A stretch of DNA of 64,000 nt from NCBI GenBank assembly GCA_947184155.2, contig CAMXCT020003371.1:1-64000 (forward strand). Reading direction: 5' to 3'. The notes beneath the pieces were generated by a model. That model ran no database searches. It saw only the letters and a program-made list of their open reading frames with translations, and was not told where the DNA came from. This DNA is from Cladocopium goreaui. Taxonomy: Eukaryota; Sar; Dinophyceae; Suessiales; Symbiodiniaceae. This document shows, piece after piece, positions 22,901 through 32,172 of the stretch (within the stretch, counting starts at the first letter, position 1; each line of letters opens with the position of its first letter). The translations under genes were made by a program, and so were the position numbers.

Positions 22901-25900
22901 AAGAACATTGAATCAAGTTTGGTCCGAAGGCATCGCCTTGCTTTACTGATTCCGTACGGAGAGAGCATGTCGTCATCTTCAGTGATTGGTACGACATGAA
23001 ACTTCATTTCGTCCTTCATTTTGTTCTGCAAGAACGTAAACCAGTTTCTCTCTTCCGAACATAACAAGACGAAGCATGGGACTGCTTGAGGAACTTCGAT
23101 CAAATTGATTGCAAGGGAAAACTTCGCATACTTTGATGTCATCAAGTCACAAGGTGATTTGGAAAATTGAAATTCCAAAGTTCTGTTTTTCTTTTCTCTC
23201 CAAAGGATTACCGACACTTTGGGATGGTCAACCTCATGTTTGCCTACTTCAATGTGATATTGATAGGGGACAAAAACATCAGTGATGGGAATAGTTTTCA
23301 CGTCATTGCAATTGGTGCATAGCGTGATTACTCCCTGACTCACTTTACAGTTCTTACCTCCATCGATCACTTCAGCATTGGCGAGCACCTTGAATGTCGA
23401 TTTTCCAGTCCAAAATTCATTCAACTTGTTTGTTGATTCATGATTGTCGCCCTTGAATCTCCATATGTCTTTGATCACTCGAGTATTAGTTTTGAACTTT
23501 TGTTCAGTTTCCCTCTCATCACATATGATCCTAGGGTCACAAGGACAGTCTTCGCAATCCTGTGGTACAAAGTTTTGCCTTCTTGGCGTTTTGTGAATTC
23601 GGATCAATGTCTCTTTCCCATCCCACTGCCAATGGTCTTCATTTTTCTTACCTAACACTTGGGATTTTCGGGTGGATTTTACAAACGGAATGTTATCATT
23701 GATGTCCAATTCCGGATGCATATGACATAGGCCAGGTGTTGAAGTGGACTGTGGGTGCCCCTTTTCACTGTGCGAATGCCATCCTTCACCCTCACTCCCC
23801 CCATGAACAAGGCGCATAAGCGTATTGATCACACGTGTGGCTGGCTGAAGGCACTGGTGAATGGATTTCGGGTGTTGAGACGGTGATGTCTGTGCATCTA
23901 AAAACAAGGCATCAACCGAGAACATCAGCATTGGTGAATCGGTCAGATGCTGTACACGGTCATGTGGTGTTGACGCACACGAGTCACGTAGTGAGCTCGA
24001 GTGGGCAGGCGGGGCATGCACGTGCTTTGACGACATCACCCGGTGGGTTGAAGTCGTTGAAACGGATTGTGAAACAGTGTCCGGGATCAACGGCTGCTTG
24101 TTGGGCGAATGGTACTGAAAACACGCTCGTTCAACCCACTTATCAAATCTGATAGCCTGCTCTGGTGGAGATGCACGGTGTTCGACCTTTGTCCAGGCAC
24201 CATTGAGAAGAACCCATGTGGATCTCAATACATCTGGCGGCACAATCAAGCCGGGTGGCTTAGGACGATAAAACACCGGTTGCTTGACGACAAAAATGGG
24301 ATCCATACCTGGCAAGTATTGTAGCTTCTCTTTACTAGTCAAACCCTTCCTATACACTTCTTTCGGCAAATTAGGGGTTTCCGTGTATGGGAAGTTTGGG
24401 ATATCCTCAGTTTTGGATTGGAAAACTTGGCGAGTAGTCATATCGACATCGGTGCTTGGCTGCAACATGTCTAATACTTCTTTGCTCTGCAAGTCCTGAG
24501 GCTCCAACAAGTTGATTAGCATACAAGCTTTCTTCCATGCCATGGGATTCTTGAATCCTTTAGTATGGATATCGGCTGCCATTTTGGCTGTAATTTCATA
24601 GATCAATACAAAATGATCCTTTTGGAAATGTTCATGCATGGAGGCAATGGAAATACCATGTGTGCGCTCCAAATGACGCATGGTTGGATTCCGTCCTGAT
24701 CTGACAACACCAATCATACCTTGATTATCGTCATGGAACAGGAGTTGAGGAAAAACTTTGGCTAAGACTTTCCACAGACTTAGTGCGGGGATTCCTAGAG
24801 TCCTAAGTGCAGTATCTGCAGCCACAATTTCAGCTTCGGGGGTAGAATGACTAACACACCCTTGTCGCTTACTTCCACCAGCAAGTGGGAATCTTGTGAA
24901 CTTACCTTGGACTTGTAAGTGCGATCCTGAAGTTGATCTCAAGGATTGGGCACATCCAGCGAAATCCGCATCTGCAAATAGTCCTAATGATAAATCTTCA
25001 ATTTTGTCTCCGACCCATCCTATCATTTTGAGGGACAATGTGGAATTAACATAACACATTAAGTGATGAAGACGGGCGTCGTCATCCTTTGTCCATTTGG
25101 TCACATTACGTGCCAATGCATTGATGGATCTCAACAGGTCAAACCGCGCAATGCGGGCTGCATACAGCAGCTTCATAAGCACACTAGCTGCATGCGGAGC
25201 TAGATTCCCTCGGCTCAGCGTCTCACTGTCTTGGCCAGGACATGAGTTGCCAGTCTCGGAGAGAGCAGGCATATCTGGATCGAAGGAATGTGCACACCAA
25301 GGACACTCAACTTTGCGTTTTCCATCGGAAGGAGCTCGATACGGGCTGCTTTTCGTTTCCTCTGGAAGGCTTGGAGTTGATACCTTTTTCAATTTTGTGT
25401 CCTTACCAATGATGTCAAGATACTTTTCCACCGATAACTTTAACAATCCTTCCATGTTATAAGTTATGGTCTTGACTTTCTTACCATTATGCAATTGGGT
25501 CTCACCTTGGGATAAAACACATCCTAAGTAAAGTCCCAAGTCGGTTTCGGGTTCAATGCGCAGAACAGTGCGCAGCATTTCCCAACCTTTGGCCAGATTT
25601 TCGGAGGGCCCAGCAAGCTTAAGGTCATCCACATAGATTACCAACAGCAATTTGAGCTCATCATGAAAATACATAGAAGGCCATTCCTCTCCAATGGGCT
25701 TAAAACCAATTTCTTGAACTTTCTTGTCACAATGTTGTTCCCACATCGTGCCTGAATCAGGGTGTCCATACAGGGCTTTGTCGAGTCTTACGACAGGGCG
25801 ACGGAACTTCCAGTACTGTATCTCCGGAGGCCATGCATCAGTGGGTAACTCCACCCAACACAAAGGTCCCTTCAACTTAGCCTGGATGTAAGCCTGAATC

Positions 25901-28900
25901 GCATCTGCCAACTTGACGGAGTGCCCAGGAAGACATCCGTAAAAATCTGCCCATCGTGAGGCTTCGAAGGAAGCAGGGGAATTTCCCAAGTCTTGGAAGA
26001 ATGCTGCCTCCCAATGCTGATTCTTCACCTGATTTCCTAGCAGAACGCCTCTTCCTTTGAATTTTCGACCAGGATTGTCTTCGGACAACTGGTAATTCTT
26101 TTCCACGCATATGCCATGGACCCTGGCCATATGTACTTCCTTTTTGTTCTTCTTGGCCTCTGCAACAACATCGTCATATTCACGAGCCATTGTAAAGTCG
26201 AATACCTCTTGATCACGAAGGCCTTTCCACTCCTTGAGCATTGCCTCTTTGGCCTTTGGGTTAGACTCAATCTCAGCTCTGCCCACAGGTCGTGAAACCA
26301 TTGCGTTGAAAAGTTTGCTCCCAAGGCCTCCTGATGGTATCTTGGTTCGGTGACTTTGATTTGATGCAGAAGTACACGGCATAGTTGGGAATGGAATGTA
26401 CTCATCATCACCAGTGGCTACGTTCTTCACGTTCTTGACGTTAACACATTTGCCATTTTTGATCATTGTCGACTCACCTGGCGTAGCCACGGAGAATCTT
26501 GAAATCTCACCTGACAATGTGCTCCAAACTTCACCACTCCACGATGCTTTTGGGCCACGTCCTTTCTCGACCTCCGACCATTCATCCCATTCAGTGAGAT
26601 ATTCCTCGTCGTCCGGGACGTCAGTAGAAGCATCGGAACATGGACTAGCATCAGCATTCCTCTTCACTTTTCGACAATCAATGTATCGTCTTCCATGTAC
26701 ATCGTCATCATCGACTATGTCGTACAAATCAAGATACGTACTTGTACATGTGATAGGTAAGGTAACTTTGTTCTTCACAACTTCACCAACACCTGCATCG
26801 GATTTCTTTGACTTTGAATGAGAGTCATCCTTCTTGCTTTCATCACCATCTTCATCATCCTTGGACTTCGGCTTGTCCTTGTCTTTCTTTGAATCTTTCT
26901 TCTCCTTCTTCGTTGCCTTCTTCTTCTTTTCTTCGACCAATCTTTTGGCTTTGTCATCGGCCTCTTTCTTCTCCAACTTCTTCTTCTCGGCTTTGAGGAT
27001 GGTGTTCCGGTCAGATTGAGAAAGTTTGCGCCATTCTTCAGGAGAATAGGTCCCTTTGGGACGCAATGACGTTCTGAACATTCGTCTACCGTCATCTCCA
27101 ATCTTGTATGGGTAACCCTTGACATTCAACTTGACCTTCTCACCATCGTCGTTGAGGTATATCTTCCCATCTCCAGCTTTGCCCTTCTTCCAATGGTCTG
27201 GTTGGGCGTCGATCAGTTCCTGTAGGGTCATCTCTTCTGGATCTTTGTCTTTGTCGAAGATATCCTCGGAGTCATCAAGAGGCTTCTTTGAAACTTTTCC
27301 ACCACTTGGTCCAGGTCCACCGTCGTCTCCGTCATCAAGCTCATCGTGGTCATGTTCTTCGTCATCTCCATGAGGCACTTTGGAGGGATCACCATCGAGG
27401 ATTTCTCTTTCTTTCATTCCTTCCAACGTGGTGTTCACCCTCTCATACTCTTGCTTGCATGGAAATGTCAATGGAGTGACCATCTCGACCTTTTCAGTCA
27501 AATGAGGTTTGAGAAGACGGTGTTCGGGTTTGCTAGCGTCGTCACCAAGATTCTGATGTACGAATTCACTCAGAGGCCATACTTTGTATTGTCTTGACCA
27601 ATGCATCCCTGGACCAATGTGATACCCTGCAAACACTCCAGGAATAGAGTCAGGCCCGAACTTATGAAGTTGCCCTGCTTCTCTGGTTTTCGGAGGCTTG
27701 TAGTTCACACGAGCACCATAGGGAATGAGTTTGCCAGCAAATTCAGATCCATGGAGTTTGCACCAAGCGCTCAATTCATCATCGTTGGGTTCTACGTTGA
27801 GTAGATGACATACACAAAGGATTGCTGTTCTCCAGAAACAAGGTGGTAATCCAGCTTCCAAAAGACATGTAGAAGTAGCTGTGAGGATAAATTGGTTCGT
27901 CCTTTCGGCAATTGAATTGGTTTGAGGTCTTCCAGGTAACGAATGATCAATTGGAATCTTCATCTCATTCATGGCTTCAATGAATTGAGGAGCATGATCA
28001 GAGTAGGCCTGTCTGACCTTCTTGGCGCCGATGAACTGTTTCACTGCCCTAACTACATCGTCTTTGGTCATTCTATCAGATGGATAAGCACCATTGATTC
28101 CTGTAAAACAGTCTCTGACAACCAACACTTCCTTCTCGAGGACCAACACGTCATCATGGACTTTGGATGTGTCCACCGCATCAAAGGTAATGAGGTCGCC
28201 AAACTTCTTGAGTTCCCTCTTGTATGCCCCACGACGAGTCTTGAAGTGCTTCATCTTTGCTCGAATGCATGAGTCGCAATATGGATTCTTATATCTGTGG
28301 GTCAACTTGTGATTCAGGCTGTTAGCTTTTCTCTTGAGTGTTCCTCTTTTGGCTACCCTGGACTCACCCTCGACAACATCGATCTCAATGTCATCTTCAT
28401 CACCTTCAGCGGCGTCTTCAGGAGCACCATGACCATCATCTTCAAAGTCAGTCTCGTCCCCAGGAGGTCCGCCAAACGGAGTTCCGGGTTCATATTCGTC
28501 GCCTTCAGGTGGTTCTTCTTCTTCTTCTCCAGGAGTTGCCGAATGTTTTTGCCGGTTCATTGCTCTTCTCTTCTTCTTCACCTTGAGCTTCTTGACGTAT
28601 CGGGAACAATTGTGGTCCTCAATCGATGTCTCAAGACCACTTTCTCCATCGAGATGTACTCTTCGTGAGGGTTGACCAACATCATCAATGTCTTTGAAGT
28701 CATTGAATCCGACTTGAGAATGTGTCAATAGGTCATGGATCTTCGATGCATGATGACATTCATGAGGAGTGCATTCGTATATTCCAAGATCAACGTAGGG
28801 GATGTTGTCATGGATTGTCAAATCGATGCGTTCTCCATTCTTCGTAATCATGAAAGGCATTTGACCAGATGGCCATACAAAGGAGTATCCTTCTTCCATG

Positions 28901-31900
28901 CATCGTTTCCCAAGAGACATCACAGACGGAGTGTCGTCCAGTACATAAGCATGAGAGGTCACATCAAAGGTTCCCAGGTCAATCTCCGCTTCCGTCTGAG
29001 TAGCAGTTGAACCGTTGGCGGTGTGGAACATGATAGGATCACAAGTTCGTTGCTTCAAGTTCATCCTCTCGGCTTTCCTCGCAGAAATCAAATCGTGTCC
29101 GCTGCCAGAATCCAGGATGAATCTGCGATCTTTGGCTTGTACTGGTAATGAAATGCACATCATGTTCTTGGACTTCATGAGGGATTTTCCAACTTCGTGC
29201 TCAACAAGTTCTTCAATAAAAGTCAAGTCATCACGATCGTCGTCCAGCTTGATCAACATGTCGAACTTGGGGCCAATGATGATTCTAACTTCATCAACAA
29301 AACGATGGAGTCCACATCTGTCCATGATGATAGCTTTGGCCCGTGCTCGGACTGATCCGAGGGTGTTGTCGGACTTGGACTGATCGTCGGTCAAATCATC
29401 GACTTTCCAGAAGACATATTGCTTGTTGGGGTCACGATACATACGCTTGGGTAGTCCCTCCTGGTAGTTCTCAATGGCAATCTCGTGCACTTCAGGTTCC
29501 AGTTCAAAAGAGATCCTGCGATCATCAGAAGACTTCTTTGCACTGGCTATCCTCGGTGAGGTATAATCCAAAGAATCTTCATTGTCGCTATCAAAGAAGG
29601 AGTCAATGGTAATGGGAGTTGCTTTCTTCTTTGGAGTCTTCTTGCTGGTTCTCTCTGAAGATGCTGAAGGCGATTGATCTGCATGTAGGAATTTACATTT
29701 GCTTCCGAACGTGCAGGTACCCTTTTGCCAATTCCAACATATCTTCTTTTTGGGTCCAGCTGAAGATGAACTTCCTCTACTTTTCCCCCTTGATGAATCT
29801 CGACTTCCGCTTCTGCCTTTCTTACCTTTCATCTTGGCATCAAAAACCTTCTGAGAATGACTGTAGAGACATTTGTCACCTTTGTTACATCCTCCTTTAT
29901 TGAAGAAGTAGTTGCAGAAAATCTTCTTCTTGTCGACGGGTGAAGATGATCTTCCCTTCCCACCTTTGCCTTTCTTGTTGTTCTTGTCGGCATGAGATTT
30001 CGGAGAAGGTGTTGGAAGTACTGATGCAGCTTCACTCTTCGCTTTCGCCTTAGGTCGTTTGGGAGGATCACCTGTAGACGATGCAGCTGCTTCATTCTCT
30101 TTCTTGGTCTTGATGGGAGCGGCAGGTTTGTCAGCATCTTCCAGGGCAGGTGTCGTCTTGTTAGAGGACAATGACAGTTTCAGTTCTCTATCTTTCAACA
30201 GTCGTTCTTGCTTTCCTCGTGCTATGTATCCTTTGATCATACCAGTTAGGTAAGCATAGGTCTTCTCAGGATGCCCTTCATCAAAGGTTTTGTATCGGTT
30301 GATATCAAAGGCCATAAGTTTTGAATGTTCAATCTTCCGGAACAACGTGTCACGCAGGGAATTGTTAGAAGGCAGATCATCATGTTTCATGTTGTATACG
30401 ATGTCAAGCCACTTGTTGTAGAAGGCCTCAAGTTGGTCATCTCCATAGTAGTTGAACATATACAAATGATGGGCGTTGTAGAGAACTTCAGTGTGATCAG
30501 GTGACTTGATAATCAATATCATTGCGAATAGTTCTCGTCCCTTGATGAAGTCCCCACTTCTCCCATACAATTGGTTCTTCATGGACATATCATACTTCAC
30601 TTGCATGGACTTGTCACCAGCATTGTCAATGACTTTCCTCAAGGCATTGGAGAGCTTGGCATCAATGGATTGGAATCTTACATCGGGTGCTTTGGCCAGA
30701 GCTTCCAAGTCAGGTTGATCTGCAAGACACGGAGCTAGCCACGCTTTCCAATCTTCATAGTTTCGATCTCCACTTGCAACACAAACTTCATGAACGACAC
30801 TTCCCTTCCAGGATGAAAGTTCAGTAGTCTTAGGCCAGGGTTGGAGGCTGATCTTTTCGGCTTCTCTTAGAGATACGGATGACTTGGATCTATCCCTTTC
30901 AAGGTTCTCCAACTCCTTGACATTGGTGTTGTACTCGTTCCTGAGCTTCTCGAAGGCTTCAGCTTCTGCTCGGTATTCCTGCTCTTCATCATTGGCACGG
31001 TCTTCAGCTTGAGAGAAATTGTTCTTGTAATAATCTTTTCGATCTTCCATCTTCTTCAATTCATCTTGAAGATTTCGAACTTCAGCGTTCCTCTCTTGCT
31101 TCATCTCGTCCAACTCTGCTTTCAGTTTGGCACACTTCTCTTCACATTCATTCCGAGGCATAGCGTTACTGGGGTACCCATGTAATGTAGTCGGTCTATT
31201 CATTGATGAAGAAGAGTGAGCTTGGTTTTCCAATTTCAGGGCAGCAATGGTGCTCGACATCTCTTCTACCTCAGCGAAACGCTCATTGGCCAATTGATGC
31301 ATCTCGGTCAAGTGGCTTTCAGGAATGGAATAGTCAGTCGCACCTTTGATCACGAGTCTTCTGTCGTTCAACATCTTGATGGACTTACCTGCATCCCTGT
31401 GAGCACGCCCAAGAGAGTCCTTTTGGGCTTCAAGTTCAGTATGAAGGCGAGCAATAGCTGTGTCCCTGTCATTGATTTCATTGTGCAAACTGTCGAACAA
31501 GTTACTCGTCACATTCGGATTGCTACTCATGTGATCGATCTTGTTCAGAGCATCTTGATATTTCTTACCAGTTTCATCGAAATTTTGCTGGAAAGTTTTG
31601 AGCAGGTTCTCAGCGTCAATGAGTTCAGTTCTGTTTTGCAAGTACAACTTGTCAACTTCAGCCTTGGATTCCTTCAGGTTGTCACGCTCACGCACGGCTT
31701 GCATATACATCTCGTATAGTGGTCCTCCATGCGGTGATCTGCTTGATGAAGATCTTCTGGCTTGTTGACAGGAAAGTTCATGATATTGGTTCTTCGATTC
31801 AGTCAGTTGTTGTTGCATTCGATCTAAAAGACTTTGTTTCATGTGTAGTTCAGAACGTAGTCCCATTATCCTCATGTCCCGCATGCCACTTGATTCAGCT

Positions 31901-32172
31901 AGAGATTCTTCAGAAATCTTGCTCTCAGAAGTCGTTAGTCGAGATTGTAAGTTCTCATTGTGAATCACCTGCAATCGAAGTTGTGATTCTTCCAAAGACA
32001 AATGATGTTCACATTCTGCATAACGGTCATGTTCAGATCTTATGTTACTACGGAACTCCTTCATGATCTCGTCCCTCTTCATGTCAGCAGTTTCGAGCTC
32101 AGTTTCCAGTCGTCTAACATTCATGGCCATGGTGTGCTTCATCGTCTGGTTCTGATTGGCAACCTCGAGCAT
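19939..32172 (-). CDS. copia gag-pol polyprotein with accessory C-terminal region, 4,077 codons
   Basis: Domains in order: coiled coil (about 1-440); gag-like helical core (about 445-670); CCCH zinc fingers at C753-H772 and from C812; aspartic protease DSGSG (D1021); integrase HHCC (H1288, H1292, C1299, C1302) and acidic residues D1331, D1392, E1423, the last pair closer than the usual 35-residue spacing; Lys/Glu/Asp-rich linker (about 1690-1790); reverse transcriptase with D2090 and YVDD (D2182, D2183); RNase H (D2401, E2448) ending near 2550. All catalytic acids are present. After RNase H come about 1,520 further residues: a block with C5-methyltransferase-like motifs (C3095, E3147, Y3179), a low-complexity linker with two 16-residue repeats, and from M3378 what looks like the start of a second protein. 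The frame ends at a TGA at 19939-19941, while the -1 frame remains open into the next ORF. A single lost base near 19951-19956 explains this. Confidence 0.93.
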   Translation of the reverse strand: MLEVANQNQTMKHTMAMNVRRLETELETADMKRDEIMKEFRSNIRSEHDRYAECEHHLSLEESQLRLQVIHNENLQSRLTTSESKISEESLAESSGMRDMRIMGLRSELHMKQSLLDRMQQQLTESKNQYHELSCQQARRSSSSRSPHGGPLYEMYMQAVRERDNLKESKAEVDKLYLQNRTELIDAENLLKTFQQNFDETGKKYQDALNKIDHMSSNPNVTSNLFDSLHNEINDRDTAIARLHTELEAQKDSLGRAHRDAGKSIKMLNDRRLVIKGATDYSIPESHLTEMHQLANERFAEVEEMSSTIAALKLENQAHSSSSMNRPTTLHGYPSNAMPRNECEEKCAKLKAELDEMKQERNAEVRNLQDELKKMEDRKDYYKNNFSQAEDRANDEEQEYRAEAEAFEKLRNEYNTNVKELENLERDRSKSSVSLREAEKISLQPWPKTTELSSWKGSVVHEVCVASGDRNYEDWKAWLAPCLADQPDLEALAKAPDVRFQSIDAKLSNALRKVIDNAGDKSMQVKYDMSMKNQLYGRSGDFIKGRELFAMILIIKSPDHTEVLYNAHHLYMFNYYGDDQLEAFYNKWLDIVYNMKHDDLPSNNSLRDTLFRKIEHSKLMAFDINRYKTFDEGHPEKTYAYLTGMIKGYIARGKQERLLKDRELKLSLSSNKTTPALEDADKPAAPIKTKKENEAAASSTGDPPKRPKAKAKSEAASVLPTPSPKSHADKNNKKGKGGKGRSSSPVDKKKIFCNYFFNKGGCNKGDKCLYSHSQKVFDAKMKGKKGRSGSRDSSRGKSRGSSSSAGPKKKICWNWQKGTCTFGSKCKFLHADQSPSASSERTSKKTPKKKATPITIDSFFDSDNEDSLDYTSPRIASAKKSSDDRRISFELEPEVHEIAIENYQEGLPKRMYRDPNKQYVFWKVDDLTDDQSKSDNTLGSVRARAKAIIMDRCGLHRFVDEVRIIIGPKFDMLIKLDDDRDDLTFIEELVEHEVGKSLMKSKNMMCISLPVQAKDRRFILDSGSGHDLISARKAERMNLKQRTCDPIMFHTANGSTATQTEAEIDLGTFDVTSHAYVLDDTPSVMSLGKRCMEEGYSFVWPSGQMPFMITKNGERIDLTIHDNIPYVDLGIYECTPHECHHASKIHDLLTHSQVGFNDFKDIDDVGQPSRRVHLDGESGLETSIEDHNCSRYVKKLKVKKKRRAMNRQKHSATPGEEEEEPPEGDEYEPGTPFGGPPGDETDFEDDGHGAPEDAAEGDEDDIEIDVVEGESRVAKRGTLKRKANSLNHKLTHRYKNPYCDSCIRAKMKHFKTRRGAYKRELKKFGDLITFDAVDTSKVHDDVLVLEKEVLVVRDCFTGINGAYPSDRMTKDDVVRAVKQFIGAKKVRQAYSDHAPQFIEAMNEMKIPIDHSLPGRPQTNSIAERTNQFILTATSTCLLEAGLPPCFWRTAILCVCHLLNVEPNDDELSAWCKLHGSEFAGKLIPYGARVNYKPPKTREAGQLHKFGPDSIPGVFAGYHIGPGMHWSRQYKVWPLSEFVHQNLGDDASKPEHRLLKPHLTEKVEMVTPLTFPCKQEYERVNTTLEGMKEREILDGDPSKVPHGDDEEHDHDELDDGDDGGPGPSGGKVSKKPLDDSEDIFDKDKDPEEMTLQELIDAQPDHWKKGKAGDGKIYLNDDGEKVKLNVKGYPYKIGDDGRRMFRTSLRPKGTYSPEEWRKLSQSDRNTILKAEKKKLEKKEADDKAKRLVEEKKKKATKKEKKDSKKDKDKPKSKDDEDGDESKKDDSHSKSKKSDAGVGEVVKNKVTLPITCTSTYLDLYDIVDDDDVHGRRYIDCRKVKRNADASPCSDASTDVPDDEEYLTEWDEWSEVEKGRGPKASWSGEVWSTLSGEISRFSVATPGESTMIKNGKCVNVKNVKNVATGDDEYIPFPTMPCTSASNQSHRTKIPSGGLGSKLFNAMVSRPVGRAEIESNPKAKEAMLKEWKGLRDQEVFDFTMAREYDDVVAEAKKNKKEVHMARVHGICVEKNYQLSEDNPGRKFKGRGVLLGNQVKNQHWEAAFFQDLGNSPASFEASRWADFYGCLPGHSVKLADAIQAYIQAKLKGPLCWVELPTDAWPPEIQYWKFRRPVVRLDKALYGHPDSGTMWEQHCDKKVQEIGFKPIGEEWPSMYFHDELKLLLVIYVDDLKLAGPSENLAKGWEMLRTVLRIEPETDLGLYLGCVLSQGETQLHNGKKVKTITYNMEGLLKLSVEKYLDIIGKDTKLKKVSTPSLPEETKSSPYRAPSDGKRKVECPWCAHSFDPDMPALSETGNSCPGQDSETLSRGNLAPHAASVLMKLLYAARIARFDLLRSINALARNVTKWTKDDDARLHHLMCYVNSTLSLKMIGWVGDKIEDLSLGLFADADFAGCAQSLRSTSGSHLQVQGKFTRFPLAGGSKRQGCVSHSTPEAEIVAADTALRTLGIPALSLWKVLAKVFPQLLFHDDNQGMIGVVRSGRNPTMRHLERTHGISIASMHEHFQKDHFVLIYEITAKMAADIHTKGFKNPMAWKKACMLINLLEPQDLQSKEVLDMLQPSTDVDMTTRQVFQSKTEDIPNFPYTETPNLPKEVYRKGLTSKEKLQYLPGMDPIFVVKQPVFYRPKPPGLIVPPDVLRSTWVLLNGAWTKVEHRASPPEQAIRFDKWVERACFQYHSPNKQPLIPDTVSQSVSTTSTHRVMSSKHVHAPPAHSSSLRDSCASTPHDRVQHLTDSPMLMFSVDALFLDAQTSPSQHPKSIHQCLQPATRVINTLMRLVHGGSEGEGWHSHSEKGHPQSTSTPGLCHMHPELDINDNIPFVKSTRKSQVLGKKNEDHWQWDGKETLIRIHKTPRRQNFVPQDCEDCPCDPRIICDERETEQKFKTNTRVIKDIWRFKGDNHESTNKLNEFWTGKSTFKVLANAEVIDGGKNCKVSQGVITLCTNCNDVKTIPITDVFVPYQYHIEVGKHEVDHPKVSVILWREKKNRTLEFQFSKSPCDLMTSKYAKFSLAINLIEVPQAVPCFVLLCSEERNWFTFLQNKMKDEMKFHVVPITEDDDMLSPYGISKARRCLRTKLDSMFFAGPCTGGSPWNRINRWVSEATTQLIEAKKQIFWAMWEVFTSVLSELINMGSPALLELPRGCDYWKDRRMTDLVEGTVSHEHKFDGCMYGLKSQFQETPKPIKKPWKIVAWGVSFPKLHRRCDRRHDHAECAGRETRITQVYTKWIAKIIMNGINDHVIRNSPFVNVRVMKRWKPLACDEQLKAEMSRDSENIRSHPIKSVATSVCATRELDAIDLSFERSLLHWCFSRLTSTSVLSSWHFSFSCRPLSEFDSDWLLRDLRFVQLFPLLEQLSRDLRSVQLSSVQSGMAETHDLNSVGQFAGSRITVALRVLKGLSEGTIAAKTPSPFRDTRGSNFRLISDEDTANQWIRFGMPPAVVYSAYFANSRHTSEATTYKLLQRAQDVEKGCSGWEFLSKGSRFVKVFASRCPYDDATVGRFMDKEIYDRLDELWIVLSKGHFPEPFDDQATAAETEAKIRSMKQIYRGTPSFNTDPSATSWLAVTRTAEYFKVMDELTKVNPKSPSDNDSYLTAMKHMIEIQMRHLGHALRYHNEQNPSDQIILQDVMKDVVAFETNQPKGRSAAQNHFLCLLALGTTLERHKTSARGDGNLPRVAELSEIQFSILKVFDIPQGILIGHGYNVSIADEGARYTEKERRHACHSSLKDFTTVMTETEAGTAGGMHNFDNWDVPLVFNDGRRPYEVDFWNNEEPSWVNDDTSTGPSAQSTSAPTEGSQPKASQQSQSSNIQPKKMPRSSTGGGSSSSTHAAFRSGPGATSQGRTEPERDENWIPTEDWMKRRKPSTVEVRLHSAEDYAREEQRIAFLRSGKDFVLSIVEGPHTTHKYGTNLIWKQYLRRLTFHAALSFNMLTEGQLDSHMINENDYEWLKLYHYIITTTEFVRCKGYPVTEVLAMLTLGIEDTVEGEIRVKLKKLGNKIGQFIIGKPWLDKWDELGGQVRNNKALILTDLTYQTRSSSRIINDIEAGLNNMGLSSIKVYQLPYESLEKPEDS
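22062..22138 (-). repeat. two 29-bp hairpin-forming repeats between pol and accessory region
   Basis: Copies at 22062-22090 and 22110-22138 differ at three positions. Each has inverted ends (GTTG-ACG against CGT-CAAC with a one-base bulge). At arm position 5 the pair is C-G in one copy and T-A in the other, which keeps the pairing. They lie just upstream, in element sense, of an ATG at 22041 that could start a second protein. This fits an internal regulatory zone but is not proven. Confidence 0.6.
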
